Positions 26,974 to 36,844 of a stretch of DNA of 64,000 nt are shown here, one piece after another. The stretch lies in assembly GCA_049840875.1 (NCBI GenBank), contig JASGJE010000007.1:62001-126000 (forward strand), written 5' to 3'. The notes beneath the pieces are model-generated. The model was given only the letters and a program-made list of their open reading frames with translations. It made no database searches and had not been told where the DNA came from. Position 1 is the stretch's first letter, and each line of letters starts with the position of its first letter. This stretch comes from JAFDYH01 sp049840875 (lineage in GTDB: Bacteria; Bacteroidota; Bacteroidia; Chitinophagales; Chitinophagaceae). Both the position numbers and the translations under genes were made by a program.

Positions 26974-26996
26974 ATTCTGAATAATAATAAACAAAT

Positions 26997-27386
26997 TTAT
27001 TCTACCGATTGAAACCGGATTTCTTTCATGATTTGCTTGCTTCCTTTCAGCTTCATAAAAATGTTAGTACGGTAGTTACCATTTTTTGTAACTAATGTCC
27101 CTACACAAAACTGACCACTAGGACCATCACCCTTGTGTTTTACATCAAAATTTTTTACGCCGCTATTGGAGAAAAAGTCTTTTAGTACGAGTCCGGCTTG
27201 CGCCTTACTGTAGTTATCACTTTTATCAGGTAAGGTAATTTCTACATTGTCTTCAATGTACTTTGACAGCTCTGTAGCACTTCCTGATTTCAGAGCGCCA
27301 ATTACTTCTTCTATTCCACCCTGCAGGGTGAAAGACATCAGTAATAGTGCTGAGGATAGCAACCAAAAGGTAAATTTCGTTTTCAT
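26997..27386 (-). CDS. DUF4783 domain-containing exported protein
   Basis: 129 aa with a signal peptide (MKTKFTFWLLSSALLLMSFT). The rest matches the DUF4783 pattern found in Bacteroidota: IEEVIGALKSGSATELSKY, then VEITLPDKSDNYSKAQAGLV, and a C-terminal strand KNGNYRTNIFMKLKG. The fold resembles NTF2-like (SnoaL) proteins. Function unknown. It has its own terminator and is next to nadC as in many related genomes. Confidence 0.88.
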   Translation of the reverse strand: MKTKFTFWLLSSALLLMSFTLQGGIEEVIGALKSGSATELSKYIEDNVEITLPDKSDNYSKAQAGLVLKDFFSNSGVKNFDVKHKGDGPSGQFCVGTLVTKNGNYRTNIFMKLKGSKQIMKEIRFQSVE

Positions 27387-27613
27387 GTTCTTAAAGGTTT
27401 TCTAAGGTGTTTTAATCTAAAAACATGCCACAGGTACACGGAGAATCGGACGACTAAAGTACTAAAAACCATTTTGTTTTCACAGCTTTCACAGAATTTC
27501 GATGATTTGGCCGTAGTTTTACAACGTCCGTAAGTGAAAACTACGAGTGGTGCGGACAGAGGTTAAAGCCTCAGAATGATCATGTTAAATAAAAAATCTT
27601 TCAATACTCAAAT

Positions 27614-29140
27614 ATGGCTCAAAAGAAAGTTATTCTTGTTATAATGGACGGCTGGGGATTAGGAAAAGTTGCATCATCAGATGCAATTCAACATTCAAAT
27701 GCACCTTTTGTTAAATCACTATATCTCAGTTATCCAAATACTACGCTTGTAACCTGTGGTGAAGCGGTGGGCCTGCCAGACGGGCAAATGGGAAATTCTG
27801 AGGTAGGACATCTCAATCTTGGCGCAGGAAGGATCGTATACCAGGAATTGCAACGTATTAATGTCGCAATTAAGGATGGCTCCTTTGCAAAAAATGAAGG
27901 TTTATTAAATTCAATCCGCTACGCAAAAACAAATAATAAGCCCTTGCACCTGATCGGGCTGGTAAGTGATGGTGGCGTTCATTCACATATCAACCATTTA
28001 AAAGCAATTGTTGATGTGTGTAAAAACGAAGGTCTTGATAAAGTCTTTATTCATGCGTTTACTGATGGCCGTGATACTGATCCAAAAAGCGGGTTAGGAT
28101 TTATTAAAGATCTGCAAGCTCACCTCAATCAATCAACAGGAAAAATAGCAACTATAAGCGGGCGATACTATGCAATGGATCGTGACAAAAGATGGGAAAG
28201 AGTAAAACTTGCTTATGATGCATTAGTAAACGGAACCGGCGAAAAAGCAACAGATGCAATTGCGGCCATCGAAAAGTCGTATGCGGCCAATGTTACAGAC
28301 GAATTCATCAAACCAACTGTAATAGTTGATGAAGCACAGCAACCATTGGCAACTATAAAAGAGGGCGATGTTGCTATCTGTTTCAATTTCCGTACCGACA
28401 GATGTCGTGAGATATCTCAGGTATTAACGCAAACAGATTTTCCCGACTTCAACATGAAAAAACTGTCATTACACTACACAACAATGACAGATTATGATAA
28501 GACTTTCAAAAATGTGCACATCATTTTTGAAAACGATAATCTTAATAATACGCTTGGTGAAGTATTAGCTCAACATGGGCTGAAACAAATCCGGATCGCC
28601 GAAACGGAAAAGTATCCTCATGTAAGTTTCTTCTTCAGCGGTGGCCGCGAAACACCTTTTGATGGAGAGAAACGTATCATGATCCCTTCACCAAAAGTCG
28701 CCACTTATGATCTGCAGCCAGAAATGAGCGCTTACGCAGTAACAGAAGCAATCGTTGCTGAGATAAAAAACAAAAGTGCAGATTTCATTTGCCTGAACTT
28801 CGCAAATGCAGATATGGTTGGTCATACAGGAGTATGGCAAGCAGTAATTAAGGCTGTTGAAACTGTTGATAAATGCGTGACTGAAGTAGTTACTAACGGA
28901 CTTGAAAACGGCTACACTATATTTCTTACTGCTGATCATGGCAACGCTGATTATATGATAAACGAAGACGGTACGCCAAATACAGCACATTCGTTGAACC
29001 TGGTCCCATTGTTTGTGATCGACAGTACATGGCGGGGAAGTCTAAAACCAGGCAAACTGGGAGATATCGCACCAACAATATTGACGTTAATGAACCTGCC
29101 TATCCCTGCGGAAATGACCGGAAATGTTCTGACGACATAA
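27614..29140 (+). CDS. gpmI: 2,3-bisphosphoglycerate-independent phosphoglycerate mutase
   Basis: 508 aa, family length. Converts 3-phosphoglycerate to 2-phosphoglycerate in glycolysis. The metal-binding start VIMDGWGLG, the phosphorylated serine in QMGNSEVGHLNLGAGR, the substrate loops HIHAFTDGRDTDP and GRYYAMDRDKRW, and the metal sites NFANADMVGHTG and TADHGNADYM are all present. A strong terminator follows at 29165-29199. Confidence 0.97.
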   Translation: MAQKKVILVIMDGWGLGKVASSDAIQHSNAPFVKSLYLSYPNTTLVTCGEAVGLPDGQMGNSEVGHLNLGAGRIVYQELQRINVAIKDGSFAKNEGLLNSIRYAKTNNKPLHLIGLVSDGGVHSHINHLKAIVDVCKNEGLDKVFIHAFTDGRDTDPKSGLGFIKDLQAHLNQSTGKIATISGRYYAMDRDKRWERVKLAYDALVNGTGEKATDAIAAIEKSYAANVTDEFIKPTVIVDEAQQPLATIKEGDVAICFNFRTDRCREISQVLTQTDFPDFNMKKLSLHYTTMTDYDKTFKNVHIIFENDNLNNTLGEVLAQHGLKQIRIAETEKYPHVSFFFSGGRETPFDGEKRIMIPSPKVATYDLQPEMSAYAVTEAIVAEIKNKSADFICLNFANADMVGHTGVWQAVIKAVETVDKCVTEVVTNGLENGYTIFLTADHGNADYMINEDGTPNTAHSLNLVPLFVIDSTWRGSLKPGKLGDIAPTILTLMNLPIPAEMTGNVLTT

Positions 29141-29164
29141 TTTTTAGAGATATATCAATTTCAT

Positions 29165-29199
29165 AAAAACCGAAAAGCAAATGTTCTTTTCGGTTTTTT
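29165..29199 (+). terminator. Terminator after gpmI
   Basis: AAAACCGAAAAG / CTTTTCGGTTTTTT hairpin with a 7-9 base loop and a T run directly after. Confidence 0.88.
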
Positions 29200-29385
29200 A
29201 ATTTTATAGACACACGTAGCCAATTTCAAAATAAAATAGGGCATTGGTATATTTTTTTCAATGAATTGTATTGTTTACTAACATTTTTTCACCGTCTATC
29301 CTTTTTCGCCTTTATTATTTTTACGTTTCTGTGCAGCATATCGAATTCAAAAATGTCTTAAATTACAGGCAACCAAAGGGTACAC

Positions 29386-29967
29386 ATGACCGAGGAAGCC
29401 ATTTTGAAAGGCTGTTTGCAAAACGACGCTGTAGCACAAAGGGAGTTATACAATAAGTATAGTCCCAAAATGCTTGCAGTTTGTTATCGTTTCGCACACA
29501 ACCGTGAGGATGCAGAGGATATGCTGCAGGAGGGTTTCATTAAGGTGTTTTCACAAATACACACTTTTGAAAACCGTGGGGCATTTGAAGGATGGATCAG
29601 GCGGATTATCGTTCATACCTGCATTAATATCCTGAAGAAAAATAAAAAGTTCAACGAAAGCATTGATATCATTCATGCAAAGGGAATTCAGGTAAGAGAA
29701 GAAAGTGTTCACTCAATTGTGCAGGCAAAACAAGTGATAGAATGTATCCGGCTTTTACCGATTGGTTACAGAACTGTGTTGAACCTTTACGCAATTGAAG
29801 GGTATAGTCATAAAGAGATTGCAGGCATGCTGGAAATTGAAGAAAGCACAAGCAGAAGTCAGTATACGAGAGCAAAAGCAATGCTGGAAGACATTTTATT
29901 GAGAAAAAAGATCATCACAAATAAACCAAAACAAAGCGTTGAATGGCTTGCGGCAGCGAATAAGTGA
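29386..29967 (+). CDS. ECF-type RNA polymerase sigma factor
   Basis: 193 aa. Region 2 contains YNKYSPKMLAVCYRFAHN and REDAEDMLQEGFIKVFSQ, the -10-like recognition segment; region 4 contains LPIGYRTVLNLYAIEGYSH and KEIAGMLEIEESTSRSQY, the -35-binding helix-turn-helix. Typical of Bacteroidota extracytoplasmic function sigma factors. The next gene starts 31 bp downstream and encodes a membrane-anchored protein, so the pair is likely a sigma/partner operon. Confidence 0.95.
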   Translation: MTEEAILKGCLQNDAVAQRELYNKYSPKMLAVCYRFAHNREDAEDMLQEGFIKVFSQIHTFENRGAFEGWIRRIIVHTCINILKKNKKFNESIDIIHAKGIQVREESVHSIVQAKQVIECIRLLPIGYRTVLNLYAIEGYSHKEIAGMLEIEESTSRSQYTRAKAMLEDILLRKKIITNKPKQSVEWLAAANK

Positions 29968-29998
29968 TCGGTAATCCTGCTCTAAACGTTGACTGGTT

Positions 29999-31414
29999 AT
30001 GGAGAGTAATTTTAATAGTGAGAATTTTGAGCGTTTTCTGAGAGAAAGCAGCGATCAGTATCGCATGTATCCCTCTGAAAACGTTTGGAAGAATATATAC
30101 AACAGGCTGCATACCCGCAGACGATGGTTCGGCATTGGGTTGATCCTCTTTCTCTCTGCCGGCTTTGTAACGACTTTCATGCTTACAAATTCATCAGTCG
30201 GCGACAATATCAATCGCCAGGCTACTGAAAAGAAAATAGACCCTTCTCAATCAGCTATCGATAATAAGGAAACTACTGAATCGATAGAAAAAGAAAATAA
30301 TCCGATAACGGTATACAGAAACAATTATTCGCAAAAAGAAAGATCGACAACTTTAAGATCTTTTGAGATTTCCCAGGACAATGTTGCTGTCACTCCTGCC
30401 TTATCAATCTTAACTACAGAACAAACTTTATCAAAGGATATTTCTTCGCTGGAAACGACAGAACAAAAAGCCCCTCTGAATGCAACTGCAGGTATAACGA
30501 AAAAGCAGGAACAAGAAGCACCAATCGTCTTTGTACCTATCGACGTTCATCTAACAGATGAGGCAACAGACCAGGATACATATACATGGACGATGAATAA
30601 CAGCCCCGTTAGTGCCGATCATTCAAATAGGCAGAAGGCTTTCAGTAATAGTATTACTGCTAACAATCCGCTTACAATCGAAAGTGTAATTAATAGTTAC
30701 GCCAGGAAGAATAAAAAACTGTCTCTTCAATTTTATTTCACACCGAATATCAGCTATCGTAAGTTGAACGAAAATAAATCGTATCTCAACTCGGGTTCTG
30801 GCTATAGCAATATCAACAGCGCTGTGACCCATAAACCTGACATGGGATTGGAAGTTGGTGTAACAACGAAGTATGCCATAACAAAGAATTTAAAACTCCG
30901 TGGGGGTATCCAGTTTAACACAAGCCGTTATGATATCAAGGCATACAGTTCTCCTGCAGAAAGGGCAACTATCGCGTTGAATACAGGTGGTTATACAGTT
31001 GACTCTGTAAGTACCACAAGTAATTACAGGAATTTCAATGGATACAGATCAGATTGGTTACATAATTTCTACTTCCAGATTTCAGCACCTGTCGGGCTTG
31101 AATTAAATCTGGCCGGAGACGATAAAGTTCAGTTTGGTGTAGCGGGAACATTACAGCCAACTTATATTATCGGCGACAGGGCTTATCTTCTTTCGTCGAA
31201 TTATAAGAACTATGCTGAAGTTCCCTGGCTGATACGCCGATGGAATATGAATACAAGCTTCGAAGCTTTTGTATCTTACTCCACAGGAAAAATGAACTGG
31301 CAGATAGGGCCACAGGTACGCTACCAGCTTCTCTCCAGTTTCGTAAAAGAATACCCCGTTAAAGAACACCTTTTTGATTTCGGATTAAGAATCGGTGTTT
31401 CAATAAAAAAATAG
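29999..31414 (+). CDS. Membrane-anchored outer-membrane-like beta-barrel protein, putative sigma-factor partner
   Basis: 471 aa. A cytosolic N-terminal segment of about 40 residues (RFLRESSDQYRMYPSENVWK) is followed by one TM helix (FGIGLILFLSAGFVTTFML, about 45-63), a long Ser/Thr/Gln-rich linker (about 70-240), and a beta-strand-rich C-terminus (LSLQFYFTPNISYRKL to the end) that resembles an outer membrane porin-like barrel. The short N-terminal segment before the TM helix matches the usual place of an anti-sigma domain. Role as anti-sigma or sensor is an inference from position and topology. Confidence 0.8.
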   Translation: MESNFNSENFERFLRESSDQYRMYPSENVWKNIYNRLHTRRRWFGIGLILFLSAGFVTTFMLTNSSVGDNINRQATEKKIDPSQSAIDNKETTESIEKENNPITVYRNNYSQKERSTTLRSFEISQDNVAVTPALSILTTEQTLSKDISSLETTEQKAPLNATAGITKKQEQEAPIVFVPIDVHLTDEATDQDTYTWTMNNSPVSADHSNRQKAFSNSITANNPLTIESVINSYARKNKKLSLQFYFTPNISYRKLNENKSYLNSGSGYSNINSAVTHKPDMGLEVGVTTKYAITKNLKLRGGIQFNTSRYDIKAYSSPAERATIALNTGGYTVDSVSTTSNYRNFNGYRSDWLHNFYFQISAPVGLELNLAGDDKVQFGVAGTLQPTYIIGDRAYLLSSNYKNYAEVPWLIRRWNMNTSFEAFVSYSTGKMNWQIGPQVRYQLLSSFVKEYPVKEHLFDFGLRIGVSIKK

Positions 31415-31439
31415 TACAATTCTAACTGCTGATGCTATG

Positions 31440-31471
31440 ATCCCGGAAGTCAAACTGCCGGGATTTTTTGT
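31440..31471 (+). terminator. Terminator after the sigma/partner operon
   Basis: ATCCCGG / CCGGGAT stem followed by TTTTTT, 26 bp after the stop codon. Confidence 0.85.
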
Positions 31472-31495
31472 ATTCTTTTCTTTTAATTTTAGGCC

Positions 31496-32077
31496 ATGAA
31501 GCAACTAATGTTTAGCCTGGTTATTATTATCACGATTTTATTGGTTAATGGATGTAAGTCAAAAGACTCGAAAGGTGCACCGAATACAGTGAAGGAAGAT
31601 TTCTTCCCGATACTGCCGGTTATCAACAGCCAGGTAGCACATGTCGATACATCAATGTACATGATTATAAAACTAAATAGTCGAGATAGCACCTGGGATT
31701 CAACATACATAAAACGGGAAGAATTCAGGGGGTACGCTGCTGAATTTTTAAGCCTCCCCGATCTCACTAGAAAAGAGTTAACAGATCTGTATACAGAAAC
31801 GAAATTTTTTGATGCCTCACTTAACCTGGCCATATTCACCTACCAGGCGAAAGATAAAAGCGCAACAATTCAGAAAGAAGAAATTACGATTGCTCCAGGT
31901 GATGACGGACATGATAAAATGAAAAACATTATTGTTGACAAACTTGCCGGCACAGCAGATAGTACAGTAACAAAACACATGCTCTGGAATGTAGACCAAA
32001 GCTTTCAGATCAGCTCAATAATTCAAAAGCGGGGAAAACCTGATTCTATATTTACAACAAAAATTACGTGGCAATAG
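31496..32077 (+). CDS. Hypothetical lipoprotein
   Basis: 193 aa. Signal peptide with lipobox VNGC at about residue 20 (MKQLMFSLVIIITILLVNGC), then a low-complexity charged stretch and a mixed alpha/beta body. I do not recognise the family. It is 24 bp upstream of uvrC in the same orientation and is probably co-transcribed with it. Only the lipoprotein processing is well supported. Confidence 0.8.
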   Translation: MKQLMFSLVIIITILLVNGCKSKDSKGAPNTVKEDFFPILPVINSQVAHVDTSMYMIIKLNSRDSTWDSTYIKREEFRGYAAEFLSLPDLTRKELTDLYTETKFFDASLNLAIFTYQAKDKSATIQKEEITIAPGDDGHDKMKNIIVDKLAGTADSTVTKHMLWNVDQSFQISSIIQKRGKPDSIFTTKITWQ

Positions 32078-32101
32078 GAACTCAGTGGAAAAAAAGAATC
32101 A

Positions 32102-33907
32102 ATGACAGCAGCGGAATTTCAAAATATAGCTTCAACAATACCACACGAGCCGGGTATTTACAAATACTTTGATACCGGCAATGAGTTACTGTATGTGGGT
32201 AAAGCAAAGAGTCTTCGCAAACGGGTTGGCTCTTATTTCTCCAAAACATTTACATCGTACAAAACACATGAACTTGTTCAGCGTATTCATCATATTGAGT
32301 TTACCATTGTTGGTTCAGAGCAAGATGCCTTCCTGCTGGAGAATTCTTTAATCAAGCAGTTTCAACCACGCTTCAATATTAATTTAAAAGATGACAAGAG
32401 CTATCCGTTTATTGTCATCAAAAACGAACCATTCCCAAGGGTCTTTTTAACCAGAAGAAAGATTGAAGATGGTTCGGAATATCTTGGCCCATATACTTCA
32501 GTGGGAAAAGTAAGAGAGTTATTGGATTTCATTAAACAAACAATTCAATTGCGGAATTGCTCACTCAATCTTACCACAAGCAACATTGAAAAGAAAAAAT
32601 TCAAGGTCTGTCTCGAATATCATCTCGGCAATTGCAAAGGACCTTGTGAAGGATATCAGAGTGAAGAAGATTATAAACAGGGATTAATCCAGCTAAAAAA
32701 TTTATTGAAAGGAAATATGTCGCCCGTGATCAATCATTTCAAAAACGAGATGAAAGAACACGCGGGTAAGCTGCAGTTTGAAAAAGCAGAAATTATCAGG
32801 AAAAAAATAGAGTTCATCGAAAACTACCAATCAAAATCGGTAATAGTCAGCAGCCGGCTTGGTGACCTCGATGTTTTCTCAATTATCAAAGAACAGGACA
32901 TCGCCTATGTGAATTACCTGATGGTGCAAAATGGTACAATCGTACAAACACAAACATTACGCTTCGAAACCCACCTTGATGAAGCGGAAAATGAAATCTT
33001 AAGTTTTGCAATCGGACAGTGTCGCACTACTTTCAATAGCACTGCAAAAGAAATTATTATACCATTTGCAATTGAATATACTGAGCCGGGTATTGAAATA
33101 TCGGCACCCAAAGGTGGTGAAAAGAAAAAACTGCTGGACCTTTCATTTAAGAACGTTGAATATTTCATAGAAGAAATAAAAGAAAAAGCAAGATTGCAGT
33201 TGCATAAACAACAGGCTGATAAATCATTTGTGTTGCAGCAACTACAGGATGATCTTCAATTGCAGGAAACGCCGGTACACATCGAATGTTTTGATAACTC
33301 CAACTTCCAGGGAAGCTTCCCAGTATCGGCAATGGTATGTTTCAAAAACGCAGAGCCCAGTAAAAAGGATTACAGGCATTTTAACGTAAAAACGGTGGAA
33401 GGTATCAATGACTTTGCCACCATGAAAGAGGCTGTATATCGCCGTTATAAACGCTTATCGGAAGAAAATCAACCTTTCCCTCAACTTGTAATTATTGATG
33501 GCGGAAAAGGGCAACTGAGCGCTGCCTATGAAGCTATTCTTGAGCTGAATGTTGAAAATAAAACAACACTTGTCGGCCTTGCAAAAAATGAAGAAGAGCT
33601 ATTCTTTGTCGGAGACAGTGAGTCGCTGAAACTTGCCTACAACGGTACCAGCCTGAAACTGATCCGGCGCATTCGTGATGAGGTACATCGATTTGGAATA
33701 ACATTTCATCGCAAAAAGAGAAGCCAGGGCACATTCAAAAACGAGTTAGAGGATATTAAAGGAATCGGAAAAGCAACAGCAGATCAATTGCTGAAAGAAT
33801 TCAGATCTGTAAAAAGAATAAGTGAACAAACAGTTGAGCAATTATCTACCATTGTAGGTGCTGCAAAAGCAAACCTTATAGTAGCGTATTTTGCAAGGAA
33901 AGAATAA
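32102..33907 (+). CDS. uvrC: Excinuclease ABC subunit C
   Basis: 601 aa, standard length. GIY-YIG nuclease at the N-terminus (GIYKYFDTGNELLYVGKAKS), UVR motif about 200-235 (NEMKEHAGKLQFEKAEIIRK), the UvrC RNaseH-like endonuclease (IECFDNSNFQGSFPVSAMVC, VIIDGGKGQLSAA) and a C-terminal HhH pair (DIKGIGKATADQLLKEF). Makes the 3' and 5' incisions in nucleotide excision repair. Confidence 0.98.
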   Translation: MTAAEFQNIASTIPHEPGIYKYFDTGNELLYVGKAKSLRKRVGSYFSKTFTSYKTHELVQRIHHIEFTIVGSEQDAFLLENSLIKQFQPRFNINLKDDKSYPFIVIKNEPFPRVFLTRRKIEDGSEYLGPYTSVGKVRELLDFIKQTIQLRNCSLNLTTSNIEKKKFKVCLEYHLGNCKGPCEGYQSEEDYKQGLIQLKNLLKGNMSPVINHFKNEMKEHAGKLQFEKAEIIRKKIEFIENYQSKSVIVSSRLGDLDVFSIIKEQDIAYVNYLMVQNGTIVQTQTLRFETHLDEAENEILSFAIGQCRTTFNSTAKEIIIPFAIEYTEPGIEISAPKGGEKKKLLDLSFKNVEYFIEEIKEKARLQLHKQQADKSFVLQQLQDDLQLQETPVHIECFDNSNFQGSFPVSAMVCFKNAEPSKKDYRHFNVKTVEGINDFATMKEAVYRRYKRLSEENQPFPQLVIIDGGKGQLSAAYEAILELNVENKTTLVGLAKNEEELFFVGDSESLKLAYNGTSLKLIRRIRDEVHRFGITFHRKKRSQGTFKNELEDIKGIGKATADQLLKEFRSVKRISEQTVEQLSTIVGAAKANLIVAYFARKE

Positions 33908-33970
33908 GAAGGACATAAATAACCAAGTAATAAGAATTGATTTGAGAGAAAACCTGTTATAAAAAAAAAT

Positions 33971-34001
33971 GGGGCCCGGATAGAAATCCAGCCCCGTTTT
34001 T
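33971..34001 (+). terminator. Terminator after uvrC
   Basis: GGGGC ... GCCCC stem followed by GTTTTT; about 60 bp after the stop. It lies between convergent uvrC and gldN. Confidence 0.75.
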
Positions 34002-34125
34002 AAAATCCAATATCCTATGAAAAACCGTAACGAAATTACAACTTTTATTCTAATAAACTATAGGACTTTTACGATTCAACAAGGTTTTTTCATAAATAAT
34101 TTGGAGTGAATGAATTAAAATAAAA

Positions 34126-34147
34126 AGCCTCCCGTTTCCAGGAGGCT
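34126..34147 (-). terminator. Terminator after gldN
   Basis: AGCCTCC / GGAGGCT stem with the A-rich flank AATAAAA on the plus strand, which reads as a T run on the minus strand after gldN. Confidence 0.8.
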
Positions 34148-34177
34148 AAACTTTTTAATCAAACTTTATTGATTCTT

Positions 34178-35206
34178 TTAATAAGACCAAAGATTCTGTT
34201 CGTAATCGAATATCTTGTTCTTGATATTATCGCCTTCAAGCAATGCCAGTATCGGATCTTTAATATAGTTACGAATCGGTCTGTTTTGTGGATTGTCCAA
34301 AGTAGACTTCAACACATAACTGCTGAACATTCTTGTTTCGAACAATTCTTCCCAAGTCAACCGGTTCATCCCCATATTCTTTGAGTTATACACTTCAGCT
34401 TTCGCTAAAGTTTCTCTCAGGTCGGGATAGTATATCCAGAATAAAGGTGTCGAGCCTCTTTCTGTTTTACCATCAACGCTCATAATGGTTTTGCAGGGAG
34501 CAATACCAATGATGCGGCAAAACATGCGGCTGGCTTCACGGTCGAAAACCCAGTCTTCTTTAATTCTGAATTTTACAACCTGGTCGGGGTTCAGATTATT
34601 GCAGCTTACAACATACTTATCGATCTTTGTAGGGTCTTGTAAGTTGTAAACAGGTAATGTATCACACTGTGCTCCACCTGAAAGAACCTTTTCAAACTGA
34701 ACGGAGTCAATTGGTGTTGTAAAACGATCATCGTCTGCACTGAACGCAGTAACTTTACCACTGCGCACCGCGTTTACCATAATGTTTACAAAACGCTGGC
34801 TACCATTATCATCATCTGATTTATAACCGAATGGCTGATTGATCTTCTCCCTAATATCCAGTTCGCGCCAAACACGCTCCATAAACAGGGCATCGTCAGC
34901 ACGCAGATTCTCATATGGCAGCGGAATACGATCTTTGAAGGCAGATCTTTCTACGGCGCCGTCATTCCTCATGGATTTCTTGATCGAATCGTTGAAGCCA
35001 CCTAACTGTGGGGCCATTTCGATTTTCGCATTGCCATAAGGGTTGTACTTAGGGGCGGCATTGTTGTTCTGCTGCTGTTGTTGTTGGCTGTTATCCGGCT
35101 GCGTTGTTGTTGTACGCTTGCGGCCTTTACGTTGCGCCTCGGCGTTTACGACGACCACACCACACACAACGGTCAACAACAGAATCTTTACAAACTTGTT
35201 TTTCAT
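34178..35206 (-). CDS. gldN: Gliding motility/T9SS protein GldN
   Basis: 342 aa with signal peptide (KNKFVKILLLTVVCGVVVVN), a Gln/Asn/Thr-rich linker (about 30-55), then conserved PLPYENLRADDALFMERVWR and REKINQPFGYKSDDD typical of GldN/PorN. GldN is a periplasmic partner of GldK/GldM in the type IX secretion ring. It is last of the gldLMN run; the stop of gldM is 16 bp upstream. Confidence 0.95.
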   Translation of the reverse strand: MKNKFVKILLLTVVCGVVVVNAEAQRKGRKRTTTTQPDNSQQQQQQNNNAAPKYNPYGNAKIEMAPQLGGFNDSIKKSMRNDGAVERSAFKDRIPLPYENLRADDALFMERVWRELDIREKINQPFGYKSDDDNGSQRFVNIMVNAVRSGKVTAFSADDDRFTTPIDSVQFEKVLSGGAQCDTLPVYNLQDPTKIDKYVVSCNNLNPDQVVKFRIKEDWVFDREASRMFCRIIGIAPCKTIMSVDGKTERGSTPLFWIYYPDLRETLAKAEVYNSKNMGMNRLTWEELFETRMFSSYVLKSTLDNPQNRPIRNYIKDPILALLEGDNIKNKIFDYEQNLWSY

Positions 35207-35222
35207 CAGTTTCTTTATTTAC

Positions 35223-36749
35223 TTATTTGAGCGTATAAATCAGTGGCGTCAACTTTCTTGTTCTGCCATCAGGACCCACTGCGCGAATATCTTCAATTGT
35301 TATGAAAGAACCCGGACGAGCCTTGCTAACAATTTTCTGAGCTTCTTTCCATGTAGCTCCGGTATTATTAGCATCTTCAACGCCGTCGCCAAATCCATCA
35401 CCTTCACCTGTCATACGGAAGCTTACAACATTAAACTGCGTTTCGTAAAAGAAATTCTCTACGATTGCTCTCACACCAGCCTGGCTTTTGAAGGCTCCTG
35501 CAGGCATATCGCCGCTTTTACTTTGTCCAACCATTGGTGTAGGATCAGGTATAGAACGTACACGGAATTTAATTGGTGTTACTTTGCCATCCGGTGTTTT
35601 TACACTGATGATACAGTTATCAGATTCCTGATTTACACGAGCAATGAAATGGCCCTTTTCTCCGCTAGGAACCAACTGGCCCATTGAGATGCTGGCGCTA
35701 AGCTGATCAGCGCTACCACTACCGGATACTGTAACTGGATTGTCCACACCAATAAATAGTACATTCATTTTATCGAGCTGTACAGCTGCGTTAGAAGTTC
35801 CAACAGTATAGTCAATCTTCCTGTCAACGGTTTTTTCTTTACCGTCATTCTGATCGATATAAGAGATATGAACGGGAATTGAATGAGCACCAACAGCGCC
35901 TGCATCCAGTTTCTTTGATACGGTTCCGTCATTTCCCACCTCAAGTGTCTGACCACCAATCGTTATTTTTGGCTTCACTGCTGTGCTAAAACCACCAACA
36001 CCGGCAGTTACATTAATCTGTTGACCAGGTAACAGGTAGTTAGCATCAGCTGAAACGATAGCTGCATAACTATCATTTTTGAATATAACTGCTCCTACCT
36101 GGTTGTGGCACCATGAAACAATTTTATTCTCACTGTTCTTGATATCATTCTGGAACTTACTCAAAATGGTCAACGTTGCGATTGTTGGAACCATCCGGAA
36201 ATAAGCTGCTTCCCAGGTTTTGTTTGCTTTATTCTCAGATTTAGGAGTTGAAAGATCAATTGGAAGGCTGTTTTCAAATTCCTTTGTTATTTCTGGATCA
36301 ATACTTAAGACATTCTTTTTGTAAGTATCCAGTTGTGTATACAGGTTTTTGCCTTCGCCTTTTTCTACAAGTATTCTTGTAGAAACGTCAAGGTTATCAA
36401 CGCCTTTATCTTTACCAGAAGCCGGATCATATTTTGATTCCGTCATAATCCTGGTTTTTACACCCTCCAGGTAATCATAAACTGCTGTTGAATAATCTAC
36501 TGTCTTCTTTGCTCTTTCATACCAATAAGTTGCTTTCTCTTTAGTTGAAGCATCATTCATTTTGTCCTTCAAAGAAGCCATAATAGTACTGGTAGAAGTA
36601 GCAATGACAGCGTTTGTATTCTGTAAACTGCGATTAACCGTCTTAAAGGCATTCAGAATTTCCGCAGATACATTCAGCGCCAGCAATGCTGTAAGCACCA
36701 AATACATCATGTTGATCATCTTCTGCCGCGGCTCACGAGGTATAGACAT
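35223..36749 (-). CDS. gldM: Gliding motility/T9SS motor protein GldM
   Basis: 508 aa. N-terminal TM helix (MINMMYLVLTALLALNVSAE, the GldM signature) and a long periplasmic domain made of beta domains. With GldL it forms the proton-driven motor of type IX secretion. The gene is 95 bp after gldL and 16 bp before gldN. Confidence 0.97.
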   Translation of the reverse strand: MSIPREPRQKMINMMYLVLTALLALNVSAEILNAFKTVNRSLQNTNAVIATSTSTIMASLKDKMNDASTKEKATYWYERAKKTVDYSTAVYDYLEGVKTRIMTESKYDPASGKDKGVDNLDVSTRILVEKGEGKNLYTQLDTYKKNVLSIDPEITKEFENSLPIDLSTPKSENKANKTWEAAYFRMVPTIATLTILSKFQNDIKNSENKIVSWCHNQVGAVIFKNDSYAAIVSADANYLLPGQQINVTAGVGGFSTAVKPKITIGGQTLEVGNDGTVSKKLDAGAVGAHSIPVHISYIDQNDGKEKTVDRKIDYTVGTSNAAVQLDKMNVLFIGVDNPVTVSGSGSADQLSASISMGQLVPSGEKGHFIARVNQESDNCIISVKTPDGKVTPIKFRVRSIPDPTPMVGQSKSGDMPAGAFKSQAGVRAIVENFFYETQFNVVSFRMTGEGDGFGDGVEDANNTGATWKEAQKIVSKARPGSFITIEDIRAVGPDGRTRKLTPLIYTLK

Positions 36750-36844
36750 GAGTTAGGTTTTTAAATTGGTTTTTAGTAATGGTGGACTAAAATTTCGGAT
36801 ACGGATTTTAAATTCTATAAAACGAAATTCATCCTGGTTAAAAG

